Source: Oppiella nova (lineage: Eukaryota > Arthropoda > Arachnida > Sarcoptiformes > Oppiidae). From it: 26,978 bases of DNA. Below, in pieces: positions 1 to 11,000 of this stretch (position 1 is its first letter; the number at the start of each line of letters is the position of its first letter). A program made the translations under genes and the position numbers. Location of the stretch: NCBI GenBank assembly GCA_905397405.1, contig CAJPVJ010000375.1:1-26978 (forward strand). Direction: 5' to 3'. Under the pieces are notes generated by a model. It searched no databases. It was not told the DNA's origin and saw only the letters and a program-made list of their open reading frames with translations.

Positions 1-1369
1 CAGTCCAACAGTAGTCACAAAAATATTTGTTTTATAAAAAGCAATAATTTGTAAAACAAATCAATTGAATATCTTTTATAAAATAGTTTTCAAATTGAAT
101 AAAATTGAAAGAAATGTTTGTTCAACACAAATCTATCAAACTTTCCATTCAACCATATATTCAATTGATTCAATTGCCATCACTTGTCCATTCATTCATA
201 TGCTTGTTGTAAGCAATCAATTGTTTCACTCAAAGGCCAGTTATACCGGTATTAATAGTATAGTAAACTTTTGTATGTGATGTACACTTGCGAGCACTGG
301 TTGTCATGTATTTTATAATACAAATGCATTGCAAGGGATGGCACNTCAATTGCCATCACTTGTCCATTCATTCATATGCTTGTTGTAAGCAATCAATTGT
401 TTCACTCAAAGGCCAGTTATACCGGTATTAATAGTATAGTAAACTTTTGTATGTGATGTACACTTGCGAGCACTGGTTGTCATGTATTTTATAATACAAA
501 TGCATTGCAAGGGATGGCACTCCTATAGCCTGTTAGTCACACTTATATTCGACTAAACACTTTGGGTTAATGTATGGGCTGAACACCATACCCGACCATC
601 AGGTCAGCATTATTATGTTAATTTTGTGAGCTTGGATTCAGCTAGATAAAATACATGGTATATCAGTATGATTTTCATATATATCTCTAATATATTTCCG
701 TTGTACAGTATATATATTTGTAAGTACTTTAGATAGGATAGACATAACCCGGGTATTCGGGAGCTGTACTATATATATGTGCGGCGCGTGTCTAGTGTTA
801 AGGTATTTGCGATACAATATTAGAGTATTAGAGAGTTTATAAGGTTTTAGTGAATCAATGGTTGCATTCAATGATTACTTTCTTTAGTGACACTCCTATT
901 AAACAGTGAAACATAACATTTATAATGAAAATAATGCTTCAAATATTAGATTATATGGTGTTTAGTATTCATTAATTGTTTGCTTTTGTTTCGTATTTGT
1001 TTGGTATGTGTTCACCAAATTGAGTGTAACTTGTATTGAGCCCAACGTAGCCGTCAAACAGTATTTATTGAATAGCTATCAATTGCAGCCAATATTTACC
1101 AAAACAATAGTATTTCAATGCATTCATTGACACTATTTTCACTATAAATACCATTAGTTTGCGAAACACTTTCGTTTGCCACCAATTGATCCGATTATCC
1201 ATTCATTGATTGCTGTGTTTGTCGCCAAACCTATGTCTCACTCAACGGTCTCTTAGTCTGCGAACTGAGTGTCCAATCGTTGTTGAGTTTTCTCGCATTT
1301 GAACCCATTTTTGATGAATTGATTTGTGAAGAGATTTGAAGTGTTTGTTGATATCGTGATGAAGTGACT
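1..1369. other. Non-coding stretch upstream of the PHACTR gene
   Basis: No convincing exon is visible on either strand. It holds the 175-base duplication at 170-520. After that comes a less AT-rich stretch (about 530-890) of unknown origin containing a short TATA-like run and a GC-rich patch near 780. The last few hundred bases before 1370 presumably carry the promoter and 5' leader of the PHACTR gene. An in-frame TGA at 1349-1351 closes the frame just before its start codon. No promoter element is clear enough to call separately. Confidence 0.6.
170..520. repeat. Exact 175-base direct duplication separated by a single N
   Basis: Positions 170-344 and 346-520 read identically by eye, and the only base between them is the N at 345. 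A perfect repeat joined by an ambiguous base is what results when two contigs sharing an overlapping end are abutted with a gap character. A recent true tandem duplication would look the same apart from the N. No coding sequence is affected. Confidence 0.95.
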
Positions 1370-4300
1370 ATGAGTTCAACCGTTAATACAAACGATAATC
1401 AAATAAACTGTTTGTCTGTGAAGTATGGCTCAAATGTGACCACAAATGAGACATCGATTGTGTCGACCAATGGAGTGTCCAATGCCTGCAATCCATCACA
1501 TAATAAGTCACCGCAGAAGACAAACAGCAGCCGATTCTCATCGTTGGCTAAGATTTTTAAGCCGTGGAAGTGGAAGAGGAAGAAGAAGAGCGAGAAGTTT
1601 GAGAACACTTCCAAAGGTTGGTATCCATTCCTCCCTGTCTTTGATCTTATGTATCATTTGAGTGATTCATTCATTTCTGTTGAATAGCTTTGGAGAGAAG
1701 AATATCAATGCGATCGACAAAAGCAGATCTCATCCAAAGAGGAGTACTTTTACCCGAAAAAAGTATTTCATTTGTTTGACTCATACGTGAAATGTATTTC
1801 TCAATGATTTCTTGTATTTCAGACGAAACGACAAAAAGCGGATTCATTTCCAATATGAATGGTGTGAAAGACTATGATTTGGCGAACAAAGAAGTGGTTC
1901 AGTCATTGCCCACAACTGTGACCATCACTTCAGGAATTACTTGTCAAACGTCTAACTCAACCACAGATAAGGTGTCGACGACATCCAAGTCTGTGATTCC
2001 CATATCATTGAGCGGTTATCTGAAGGGAGCGATCGCCACACCTTTGGTGGCCATCGCGAAGAATAACCATCACTTCGGCAACTCATCCATCAATAAGAAG
2101 AGGACATCTTTAGACAACAAGACCGAGAAGAGTGACTCGAGTCCTGTGGTTAGCGATAACCACAGACTTAATAAGAGTGACGACAATAGTATTCAATCAA
2201 ACACTAAAGGTTTGCATTGAGTTTATCTCAAAATATTTGATAAGATTTCGAAAACATTTAAGAAATTATATAAAATATTTGTGTTTTGTGTGTCTTATGT
2301 CTCAATAGAAACAATACATATAATAACGTCAACCACTGGTTCGTCGATAATATCGGACAACTCGTCAACGAATAGTGAATTGAAAAACAATAATAAAGTG
2401 AACATAAACTCTATAAATAGTATGAATAATAGTGTAAATAAATGTGTTATGCAATTAAACTCAAATACAAACCACGCGATGATTAATGAGCTTCAGTTCA
2501 GTGACATCGGACCCATACCTCCGCCCCGAATGTTCTCGGATTCCGTTCACAACACATACAACACTAATAACATTAGCTTTGATTCCTCTTTTCATAACTA
2601 CAATGAAGACAACGACTCGTCTATGGATTTGAGTCATAATGATATCAATTATCCACAAGAAGTGCCACAAATGTCTTCTCTGCCAATATGTGTAATTCAT
2701 AGTCATTTGGTGAACGAACCCATCACTACAGCCGAGGAGGTGCCCACCAAAGAGCCACAGCTGTCGGCCATCCCTAAGAAAAGTGCCCTCAAGAAGGCCA
2801 GAATCACCGCCAATGACACTGACAGCCAAATGGCTAATCAACCGCAGGTGTCGGCGCCCAATCACACCAACACTTCCAACACAGACACCTCTTCTCCCGT
2901 ACTCATCAGACCTCAACCCACGCCTCGATATACATATAATTCCATACAACAGATGCCGATGCAGATTGTGGTCACATCTGCACAACACAACAACTCACCC
3001 CTCACTGACCAAAACCACACCTTTAGGTAAGATTTCTGTCATTTTTCAAATACCGCTAATAATAATATAGTAAATAAGTAGTTTAATACAATATACTGTA
3101 ATGTGATTTACTAATAATCAAGTTATAACGTATACGAAAATGTGCGATAAATTTGATCTAAATTAATTTTTTGCTAATCAGATAATATATTATTTAATAT
3201 GTTTTATGCAATTAGATATTAAATTAGATTTCAGACAAAAGTTTATGTCAAATATCAGTCATAATCGTATGAGTCATTTCTGAAATGTTTTTTGAAACCT
3301 TCAATAACATTAGTTTTTACTGCGAAAAACATTTGTAAAACATATCAATTGAAACAAATATTTATTGCATAACACTTTCCGTCAAATGATTTTACATTTA
3401 TCGCTTGACTTCATTCATAAAATTGAAATACAGTATTATATACATTACACAATTGAATGAAATCTATATCTTTTATCTTTTATTCGTCAATACAGTAATG
3501 AATCAATTGATTTATTGCAAACATAACTAATAAATCAAAGTTTAAATATTAGTTTTTATTTTTAGTAAAATGATTTGTTGTACTGTATATACAAACAAAT
3601 GATAGGTTTATGAGATAAATCAATGAGTAAATGACGGGATAGATTCACTATTAATTGTTTAATTGCATTAAATTTGATTAAACACATTATAAAATAAATA
3701 TTCTGTACTTGTACTTTGAACATTTTTATAAAGGTATTTTCATAGAATTTTCCAATATAACACTTTTAGGAATTACACTATATCTTTAACAAATAGTTAC
3801 TAAATAGTTAGTGAATGAATATTCATGAGAATTACTATACATTTAGGAAATGTCCACTTTATCCCACTCTAACCCTAATGAGTGCAACAATTGTAATCGC
3901 ATTCATATTATTTTATTGTCTGTACTATATATATTGTACACAATAATTATTATACTGATTAATGAATTGCAAATATGTGCCTGTACAGTTCTGTCATGTC
4001 AAAAGTGCATCACTTCAATAACTGCGGAAATTTTGGTGCAGAAAACAAAGAGAATCAGCCCTTCAATCAACTAAACCATAGGACTAAACCTCCCATTGAA
4101 TGTCCGCCAAGAAAGAAGCCGTCAATTGTTTTAAGCCACGAATCAGATTCAGACGATGACAGCGAAAGCAATATCAATTGGAGAGACTATTACGGCGACG
4201 ATGAACAAGGTTTGTACTGATCACTCGTTTCAGTAGATTTCATATCATTTAGTATATGATCACATAAACATCCATACACTGTATTACATGAATACATTTC

Positions 4301-5452
4301 TCTCGTATTTCATTCAATACATTTACATGAAATCACAAAATACAGTAACTTTAAATTACAATGCATGTAAATTGAGGTATTTTCTAAAACTCATTAAATT
4401 TTCTTAATCATTATAGATAGACTCATAGTAAATAATGGATTTAAAAATTCCATTTACGGTATTATCATACAAACTATATTGATTAAAATAATTAAAAATG
4501 TAATTTAAGGGATAGTTAATAACTTTTCAGAACTTTTTTATTGAACTTTTTTCTATTAGAGAAAGGATTTGATTGTAAAATTGATACATTATTAGTATGA
4601 TATTGAATTTGATAGTAATGTATCGTAATATGAGATGATTGTTATAATACCTGTAGTGAAAGAATGAAATGAAATATAGATAGAAATGAAATGAAAATGA
4701 TGTGTAAATTAATTGTGGGCCGATTTACAGGACGGGTCGCCGCAAAGATTGCCCGAAAGGATTCATTGGCCATAAAATTGGCGCAAAGGCCTGACAAACA
4801 GGAATTGATTGACAAAAACATAATTCCTGTTATGTCTGAAAATGAAAGACTAGACACTCGAGAGGCGATCGGAACGAAGCTCTCGCGACGGCTAAGCCTT
4901 AGGCCAACGGCTGAAGAGTTGGAACAAAGAAATATTCTGAAACAACAGACGGCCGACGAAATGCTTATGGATAAGGAAAAGAAGAAACAAACTCTCATTA
5001 GAAAAGTATTCACATTTCTCTCACATTTGTTACCATTCTCTAGAAAATTATACTCATTTCTAACCAAACTTTTAGTTGAGTTTTCGACCGACGATTGAAG
5101 AGCTGAAGGAAAGGAAAATCATTCGTTTCAATGATTACGTGGAAGTGACTCAAGCCAACGACTACGACAGGAGGGCTGACAAGCCATGGACTAGACTCAC
5201 ACCTAAAGATAAGGTCCGTAGTGTTGGCTTCCATAGTGTTTGCTATCATTGGTCTAAACTATGAATCTGTCATTATTTGCCACATATAGGCAGCCATTCG
5301 TAAAGAATTGAATGATTTTAAAAGTATGGAAATGGAGGTCCATGAGGACAGTCGTCATATGACTCGGTTTGTTGTCTACTATTGACTCGTATTATAGAAT
5401 ATCTTTGTCACTCAATATCTCTATTCAAACGTTTAGGTTTCACAGACCTTAG
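1370..5452 (+). CDS. PHACTR: Phosphatase and actin regulator (PHACTR family), nine exons, complete
   Basis: Exons: 1370-1616, 1688-1762, 1823-2209, 2309-3026, 3989-4209, 4731-5005, 5076-5213, 5290-5366, 5437-5452. All join in phase to give 717 residues. The family binds G-actin through RPEL repeats and protein phosphatase 1 through its C-terminus, coupling actin state to dephosphorylation. Residues about 55-80 are a basic segment ([17 protein letters not shown]), the usual nuclear-import signal, followed by the N-terminal RPEL ([20 protein letters not shown]). Residues about 120-540 are low-complexity, Asn/Ser-rich and probably disordered. An acidic patch ([10 protein letters not shown]) precedes three C-terminal RPELs with cores RPDKQEL (569-575), RPTAEEL (607-613) and RPTIEEL (645-651). 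The tail carries the RVxF-like KIIRF, then [15 protein letters not shown], and ends TRFHRP, the conserved PP1-binding module. The ATG at 1370 is supported by an upstream in-frame TGA. The 3027-3988 intron (962 bases) is the largest and shows no exon. Exon 5's start at 3989 is the least certain junction. Confidence 0.94.
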
Positions 5453-5470
5453 GAATTGATTGGATTGCAT

Positions 5471-5476
5471 AATAAA
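5471..5476 (+). promoter_or_regulatory. Candidate poly(A) signal of the PHACTR gene
   Basis: AATAAA starts 19 bases after the TAG stop at 5450-5452. It fits the coding end, but a very short 3' UTR would result, and other A/T-rich hexamers occur further on. Confidence 0.4.
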
Positions 5477-5735
5477 TTTGATGTAAAATACTGTGATTTT
5501 CAATGCATTGCACACTATTTGACGGCAACTGTAAGACTAAAATACAAAATCTCTTCGTGTCGTAAGATTTTTAATTGAAACAAATGAAGTTTTTATTTGA
5601 TTTCATTTTTTAACAAATGTTTTCGCGATATTTGTTTTTGATAACGTTTGGCTCAAAATCTCAAACATTTTATACAATAATATCACAATTTGTAAAATAT
5701 ATTACATTTATATATACAACATATTATTACAGTTG

Positions 5736-5753
5736 TTATTATTATTATTATTA
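5736..5753. repeat. (TTA)6 microsatellite
   Basis: Six uninterrupted TTA units lie in intergenic A/T-rich DNA. This is a simple repeat with no visible role. Confidence 0.85.
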
Positions 5754-6339
5754 CAGTATATATATTCCCGTCTTTTGATAATTCCATAACTGTTTCGATT
5801 GTTTTTTATTTCGATAGCAATAAAATCTAATTAATTGCGAAAAACTAACAAATTTTAACATACCTATCATTTTGAACACAAACTGTTTATCGAGGTTTAT
5901 TTAATACATTCCCCCAAAAAATTACATTTGTTTCTGTTGTAAAATATATGAATTCATAAAATAATTACTAGAAAGACTAGTAATATTTGTTTATAGTATT
6001 AAAATAATTATCAATTAATTAATGTTCGCTTTTATAATTTCTTAAAACTTCTTAAACAAATTGTAAAAAAGAAAAAATGTTTTAAAATATGATTTTTATA
6101 ATTAATAAAACAATTTGAGAACTTTTAATGATTTGCTTTAATTGTAATCATTTATCATTTGGATTATCATTTAATTGATAATGGCTTAAACAAAAACTAT
6201 GGCAACAGAGTAATGAGATAATTGGTATTTGACTTGAGCTTTTAAATTGACTGAATTAGACTATTATGGTCATTTTAGATTCATCAAGTACACATTTTAG
6301 ATACATTTTGCATTAACTATAATCACATTATTTAATACT

Positions 6340-6345
6340 TTTATT
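6340..6345 (-). promoter_or_regulatory. Candidate poly(A) signal of the minus-strand gene at 6373-7062
   Basis: TTTATT on the plus strand reads AATAAA on the minus strand, 27 bases beyond the stop codon at 6373-6375. It is well placed, but such hexamers are common in DNA this A/T-rich. Confidence 0.35.
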
Positions 6346-6372
6346 CATTCAATGAACGGATCAACGAAACAA

Positions 6373-7062
6373 CTATTTAGTGATATCGATGAGTACTTTA
6401 TCATCGTTTCGATCACTTTTGATCTCAAGATTTCGGTGATCATTGCTTTTAATAGTGAGTGTTTGAAACAAAGTGTTGTTTAAGTAATCATTGGATTGTC
6501 TTTTAGTGATTCTGTCGACAACTAAAACAATACGAATGGTAAGCACTGAAGAGAAGAGTATTTTATTGATTTTGTCGACAATGTGTGGGTATATGTTGGA
6601 TGAGTGGCTGTAAATGACCACTAATTGAAGTCTGCCATTGAATGCCACCTCCAGTGCCAATTGAGTGGACAGGGAGGCCAGGAGTTGACTCTCGTCTATA
6701 CACTGATAAATGTCCACATCTTTCAGTTGACGCTTACTTGTGATCACATCCGAGAAATGTCTTAAATTCAATTCATCCATACATTCAAACACTATGACAA
6801 TTGGATTGCTTTCGAGTGACACTTGTGGTGAACTGTTCCCACCGGACATGTCTTCATGTGAAGTCTTAACCATACGTTTGTAGTATTTATTGAAAATATT
6901 TTTGCAAATATAATGAATGAAAGCGTTTGTGTCAATCAAAGTGCTGTCAAACGTATTGATCACATAAACCATACTTTGATCCAAAAGCTGGTCATCGATG
7001 GCATCAACAGCTGGTCTCAATCTGCACATCAAATCCAAACCATTCTCTGTATTCAAAGTCAT
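6373..7062 (-). CDS. Hypothetical 229-residue protein; possible XRCC2-like RAD51 paralogue without Walker A
   Basis: This is an uninterrupted frame without introns. An in-frame TGA lies just upstream of the ATG (7069-7071 on the plus strand), so the start is the first possible Met unless a 5' exon was missed. I do not recognise it with certainty. The N-terminus ENGLDLMCRL resembles vertebrate XRCC2 ESGTELLARL as I recall it. The strand-helix pattern then follows XRCC2: a hydrophobic strand (MVYVINT, about 31-37) where the P-loop should follow, a second strand (PIVIVFECMDELNLRHF), a helix rich in Leu and Ser (CIDESQLLASLSTQLAL), a strand (LQLVVIYSHSSNIYPH) matching the Walker B region LCLLILDSLSAFY, and a later strand (IRIVLVVDRI). 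No GxxxxGKT is present: the equivalent stretch reads NTFDSTLIDT. If correct, it would act in homologous-recombination repair beside RAD51, a role that does not require ATP binding in vertebrate XRCC2. It is head-to-head with liprin-alpha, 949 bases apart. Confidence that it is a gene is good; the family call is tentative. Confidence 0.5.
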   Translation of the reverse strand: MTLNTENGLDLMCRLRPAVDAIDDQLLDQSMVYVINTFDSTLIDTNAFIHYICKNIFNKYYKRMVKTSHEDMSGGNSSPQVSLESNPIVIVFECMDELNLRHFSDVITSKRQLKDVDIYQCIDESQLLASLSTQLALEVAFNGRLQLVVIYSHSSNIYPHIVDKINKILFSSVLTIRIVLVVDRITKRQSNDYLNNTLFQTLTIKSNDHRNLEIKSDRNDDKVLIDITK

Positions 7063-8011
7063 TGTCTCTCATATGAGTTGTCAATTGGTTTGGCGTTCAC
7101 TGCGAGACACAAATCAAATGCAATGAATGTGTGTTTCAATGGATTCACAAAACACTAAACACTCATCACTTGACCACAAGTTTATGAAAACATTTCAAAC
7201 AAAATATAAACAAAACATAAATCACTGAAAAAACACTTATAAATAGAGGTGTTTTCCATTCAATTCACATAAGCCTTGAAACTGATATTGAAACTAATTG
7301 AATCACTTATATGAGCATGTAACTATCAATAAAAATACATATCCATTAGATTACAAGACAAATAAATTATGATTAACTAAATATGGTTTGAAAATAGCGT
7401 TCAATACGAGGGTCGGGAAACATATTGATAGTAGTGGTGAACACCTCTACCAATGGGTTGTCAAATGCGAGAAGTTTTGAAAAGTGTGTAAAAGTGTATC
7501 AAATATGGAGTTTAAGGCAAATAATCATTAAAAGCCTTAGTTTTGCATTCATTTCAGTCATCCGTTCATTCAATTTGATTATTGTTTCAAAACTAGTCTT
7601 AAGTTGAAAGCCAACCATTGAATGAAATTATGGGTCAAAATGTATTACTAATTGTTTTGCACACAAACCACTCATTCAATGCATTCACACATTCATAGTA
7701 AGGCTGAACTCATGTCTCATTTATGGCTCGACTTTCACTCAATTTATTTGTTTTTGTTTTGATGTTTGAGTTTCCGATGAAATTGTGATTCAAATGATTA
7801 GTGCATTGCGAGTGAAATAGTCGTTCAACTCATGCATCGATCACTCATTGAATGCAATATTATTAACGATAAGTGTTTCGCACTTCCCTTCAGATTATGA
7901 TATCATTAGTGATAATATTTGGGATAATAGTTGACATTTGAGTGAATCCAAGACAAGACCAGACAAACCTATTCTCGTGAGTGAAGTGACGCTTCTCCAC
8001 ACGTGAAGACG
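7063..8011. other. Shared upstream region between the minus-strand gene and liprin-alpha
   Basis: This 949-base head-to-head gap presumably holds both promoters and 5' leaders. It is A/T-rich, with many TTGAATG/CATTCAA words and no TATA box or coding segment I can defend. An in-frame TGA at 7982-7984 lies upstream of the liprin start codon. Confidence 0.55.
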
Positions 8012-11000
8012 ATGTGGAATATGATGTGTGATGTGATGCCCACCATCTCGGAGGACAGTATCTCCCAAAGGAGTGGTCAGTTCACGGGAGATGAGGCCAA
8101 CTTCGAGCAGCTGATGGTCAACATGTTGGACGAGAGGGACAAACTGATGGAGACGTTGAGGGAGACTCAGGAGCACCTGAACGACACTCAGACCAAACTG
8201 ACGGACATCGAGAAGGAGAGGGACTCTCTTCAGCGACAACTCGTCTCACATATGCCTCAAGTAATCCATTACTCATTCATTTGCCGCGAGTTTGCATGTA
8301 TTGTATTGTCTTATTGTGTCCACAACTCAGGAGTTCGCGAGTTTGACGCGAGAGTTGAATCAATTGAGAGAACATATCCTCGAAAAGGACGAAGAGATCC
8401 AAGAATTGAAAGCCGAACGCAATAATACTCGGGTATGACTTCACACCAGACATCACTTGAATGCATGGCATTAATGGTGTGTTGATGTCTATTTCAGTTA
8501 CTTCTGGAGCACTTGGAGTGTCTGGTGTCCCGACACGAGCGCTCACTGAGGATGACTGTCGTCAAACGACAGGCGCAGTCACCGGCGGGCGTCTCATCCG
8601 AAGTGGAAGTACTAAAAGCTCTGAAGTCTCTCTTCGAACACCACAAGGCTTTGGATGAGAAGGTTAGGGAAAGACTGAGAGTGTCTTTGGATAAAATCAG
8701 TGCTCTTGAGGACGATTTGGCCAAAGCCAGCGAAGACTTGATTAAATCGAAACAAACTCAACAACAGCTCCAAACCATATCACAAATACAAGAGTCTTCG
8801 ATACAAATGAACGGACAGTTGAGTTCCGGCGCCTTAGATGACGACCACAAGAGTGAAGAGATTCAGACTTTAGTGGAGAAACAAACGAATGAATTAATCA
8901 ATTCTCGCAACAAATTACAAGAATTGACGAATAAATTGAAAGAATACGAGGAAATGATTGTAAAGACAGACAAAGATTGTGCACAACTGAGGGAAGACAA
9001 CGTGAAACTGAATTGTGATCTCAAGGAGAATAAGGCACAGAAGGAGGACCAGGAGGAGAGGATCACCACTCTTGAGAAGAGGTACCTAAACGCTCAAAGG
9101 GAGAGCACATCCCTTCACGACTTGAACGAGAAGTTAGAGCACGAGTTGATGTCAAAAGAGGCGCAGTTCAAGCTCTCGGAGGACAAAATCAGGGCTCTGA
9201 CGGAACGGCTAGAGTTGGCCGACCAGAAGATCGCACAGTTTCTGCGCAAACAGGAGACCCTCACAGACGGCACCGAAACCAGTGATTACGAGATGGACGA
9301 CGACAGGAAACTGTCTCTCGAGGAACGCATATCCCGTTTGGAACAGCAGTTGGAGGAGAAGGCGAACGAACTGTTGAGAGCCCGACAGAGGGAACGCATG
9401 AATGAGGACCACAATCAACGTCTGTCGGCAACTGTTGACAAACTGTTGGCCGAATCCAACGAAAGACTTCAATTGCATCTCAAGGAGCGGATGTCTGCCT
9501 TAGAAGAAAAGAATCAAATGTCTCAAGAATTGTCGAGAATTCACAAACTATTAGACGACACACAGGGAGAGAAGGGAAAGATTTTGCAGGAATTGACGAA
9601 AATGAGAGTCGAAATGCAAACCATTAGTCAAAACAATATAAATAGCGGCGGTTTAGGCGCCGTTTCTGTGCCACGAAATCCGAGAATGATATCTCAAGAG
9701 AGCAATAAGAATAAGCAGCTCTTCGATCAGGACTGGGATAAGATTGAGCCCCGAGTTGTGGCTAATGTGAATCAGGCCTTCGATGTGAGCGACACTGAGT
9801 GCAGTCAGACCGATGACAACGAGAGTATATTCGATACGATGGAAATGCTGTCGCCCTCGGGTCACACCGACGCTCAAACGCTTGCGCTTATGCTTCAGCA
9901 ACAGTTGGATGCCATCAACAACGAGATCCGACTCATTCAGGAGGAGAAACACAATACTGAACAGCGCGCTGAAGAGCTAGAGTCGCAGGTGGGCTCTATT
10001 GACTCCATGAGTCTCTTGACCCGCTCTTTCGAAAGAGGAATATCTCCGCCACAAAGCGGACGATCCACTCCTAAGTCTAGGATCAGTCCTTCGCGCGAAT
10101 ACTTAAACCAATTTTATAGCGTATGTATTGAATGAGTTTTGTTGCGGACAACTGTTTATTTGTTTTAATCACACGATAGACGGGTTCGTGTCCTTCCGCT
10201 CTGTCGCAAACTGTAGGCGCTTCCCATATATACTCACAATATTCTCCCTCTGCTAGTCATCAATCGGAGAGTTTAGCTTCAAATGCACACGTAATCCATA
10301 ATTTGATGATTTCTGTGAACTCTTTCCAACTAAATGTTATACTTATAGGAAATGAGTTCAGATGCAAGTCCTCCCACACCTCGCGCTTTACGACTGCAAC
10401 GAGTGGCGCAGGCATTGAATGATAATAAAGGTGTTCAACAGAAGGCCAATATGTCGTGGGCCTCGAGTGTACCCCCAGATGTTTTGCCGAGGTTTGGGCG
10501 ATAGCACGAGTTATACAGTATTTAGGTTTTACTAAATGTATTCATATATAGGTCTTCATTGTACGGACCGCCGCCTCCGACCAGTAATTCTTTGGATGAA
10601 TCGGTTTTAAGCCATCAGTTGCTTCAGACTGGTTCCGCAAATTCATCGATGGATTCCTTAAATAAGCAATTAATAGCTAATCACTCACAACATCAACACT
10701 ACTCGCAACTAATGTCTTCTCAACAAAACCCTAAAAAGAAAGGCATTAAGTCTTCACTCGTGAGTCGACTGTTTTCGAGTCCAAAGCGCGAAAAACTGAA
10801 GAGCGATCGCATTATTGGAAATCCTATTTATGCTAATTATATGGAAAGTGATTACATTTCATTACCCGATGCGATGAGTCATTTGGCGACTCCTATGTCA
10901 CCACTCGGCGGACAAAAGGCTGACTTTGACCGCAGGACTAAAAAGAAACACGAATTGCTTGCGGAGGCCATGAAAGCGGGCACTCCTTTCGCCTTATGGA

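Larger units (their letters stand above)
5453..6372. other. AT-rich convergent intergenic region with 3' ends of PHACTR and the minus-strand gene
   Basis: This holds the 3' untranslated region of the PHACTR gene, with an AATAAA at 5471-5476, and that of the minus-strand gene ending at 6373. Between them are A/T runs and a short (TTA)6 microsatellite at 5736-5753. I see no open frame or RNA gene. Confidence 0.6.

Noticed and set aside
638-871. Minus-strand 77-codon open frame upstream of PHACTR
   Set aside because: No domain, low-complexity flanks and no splice partner. It probably arises by chance.
518-899. 9-base direct repeat (CACTCCTAT at 518-526 and 891-899) around a segment with a TATA-like run, considered as a solo LTR or other insertion
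   Set aside because: No terminal TG/CA ends, inverted repeats or coding trace. A 9-base match within 400 bases can occur by chance, so no element is called.
2461-2988. Minus-strand 175-codon open frame
   Set aside because: It is antisense to PHACTR exon 4, whose plus-strand frame splices in phase with the rest of the gene. The antisense protein looks like a shadow.
3850-4074. Plus-strand 74-codon frame beginning MSTLSHS, considered as an alternative first exon
   Set aside because: It is out of frame with the RPEL exons, and its hydrophobic run reads like translated intron.
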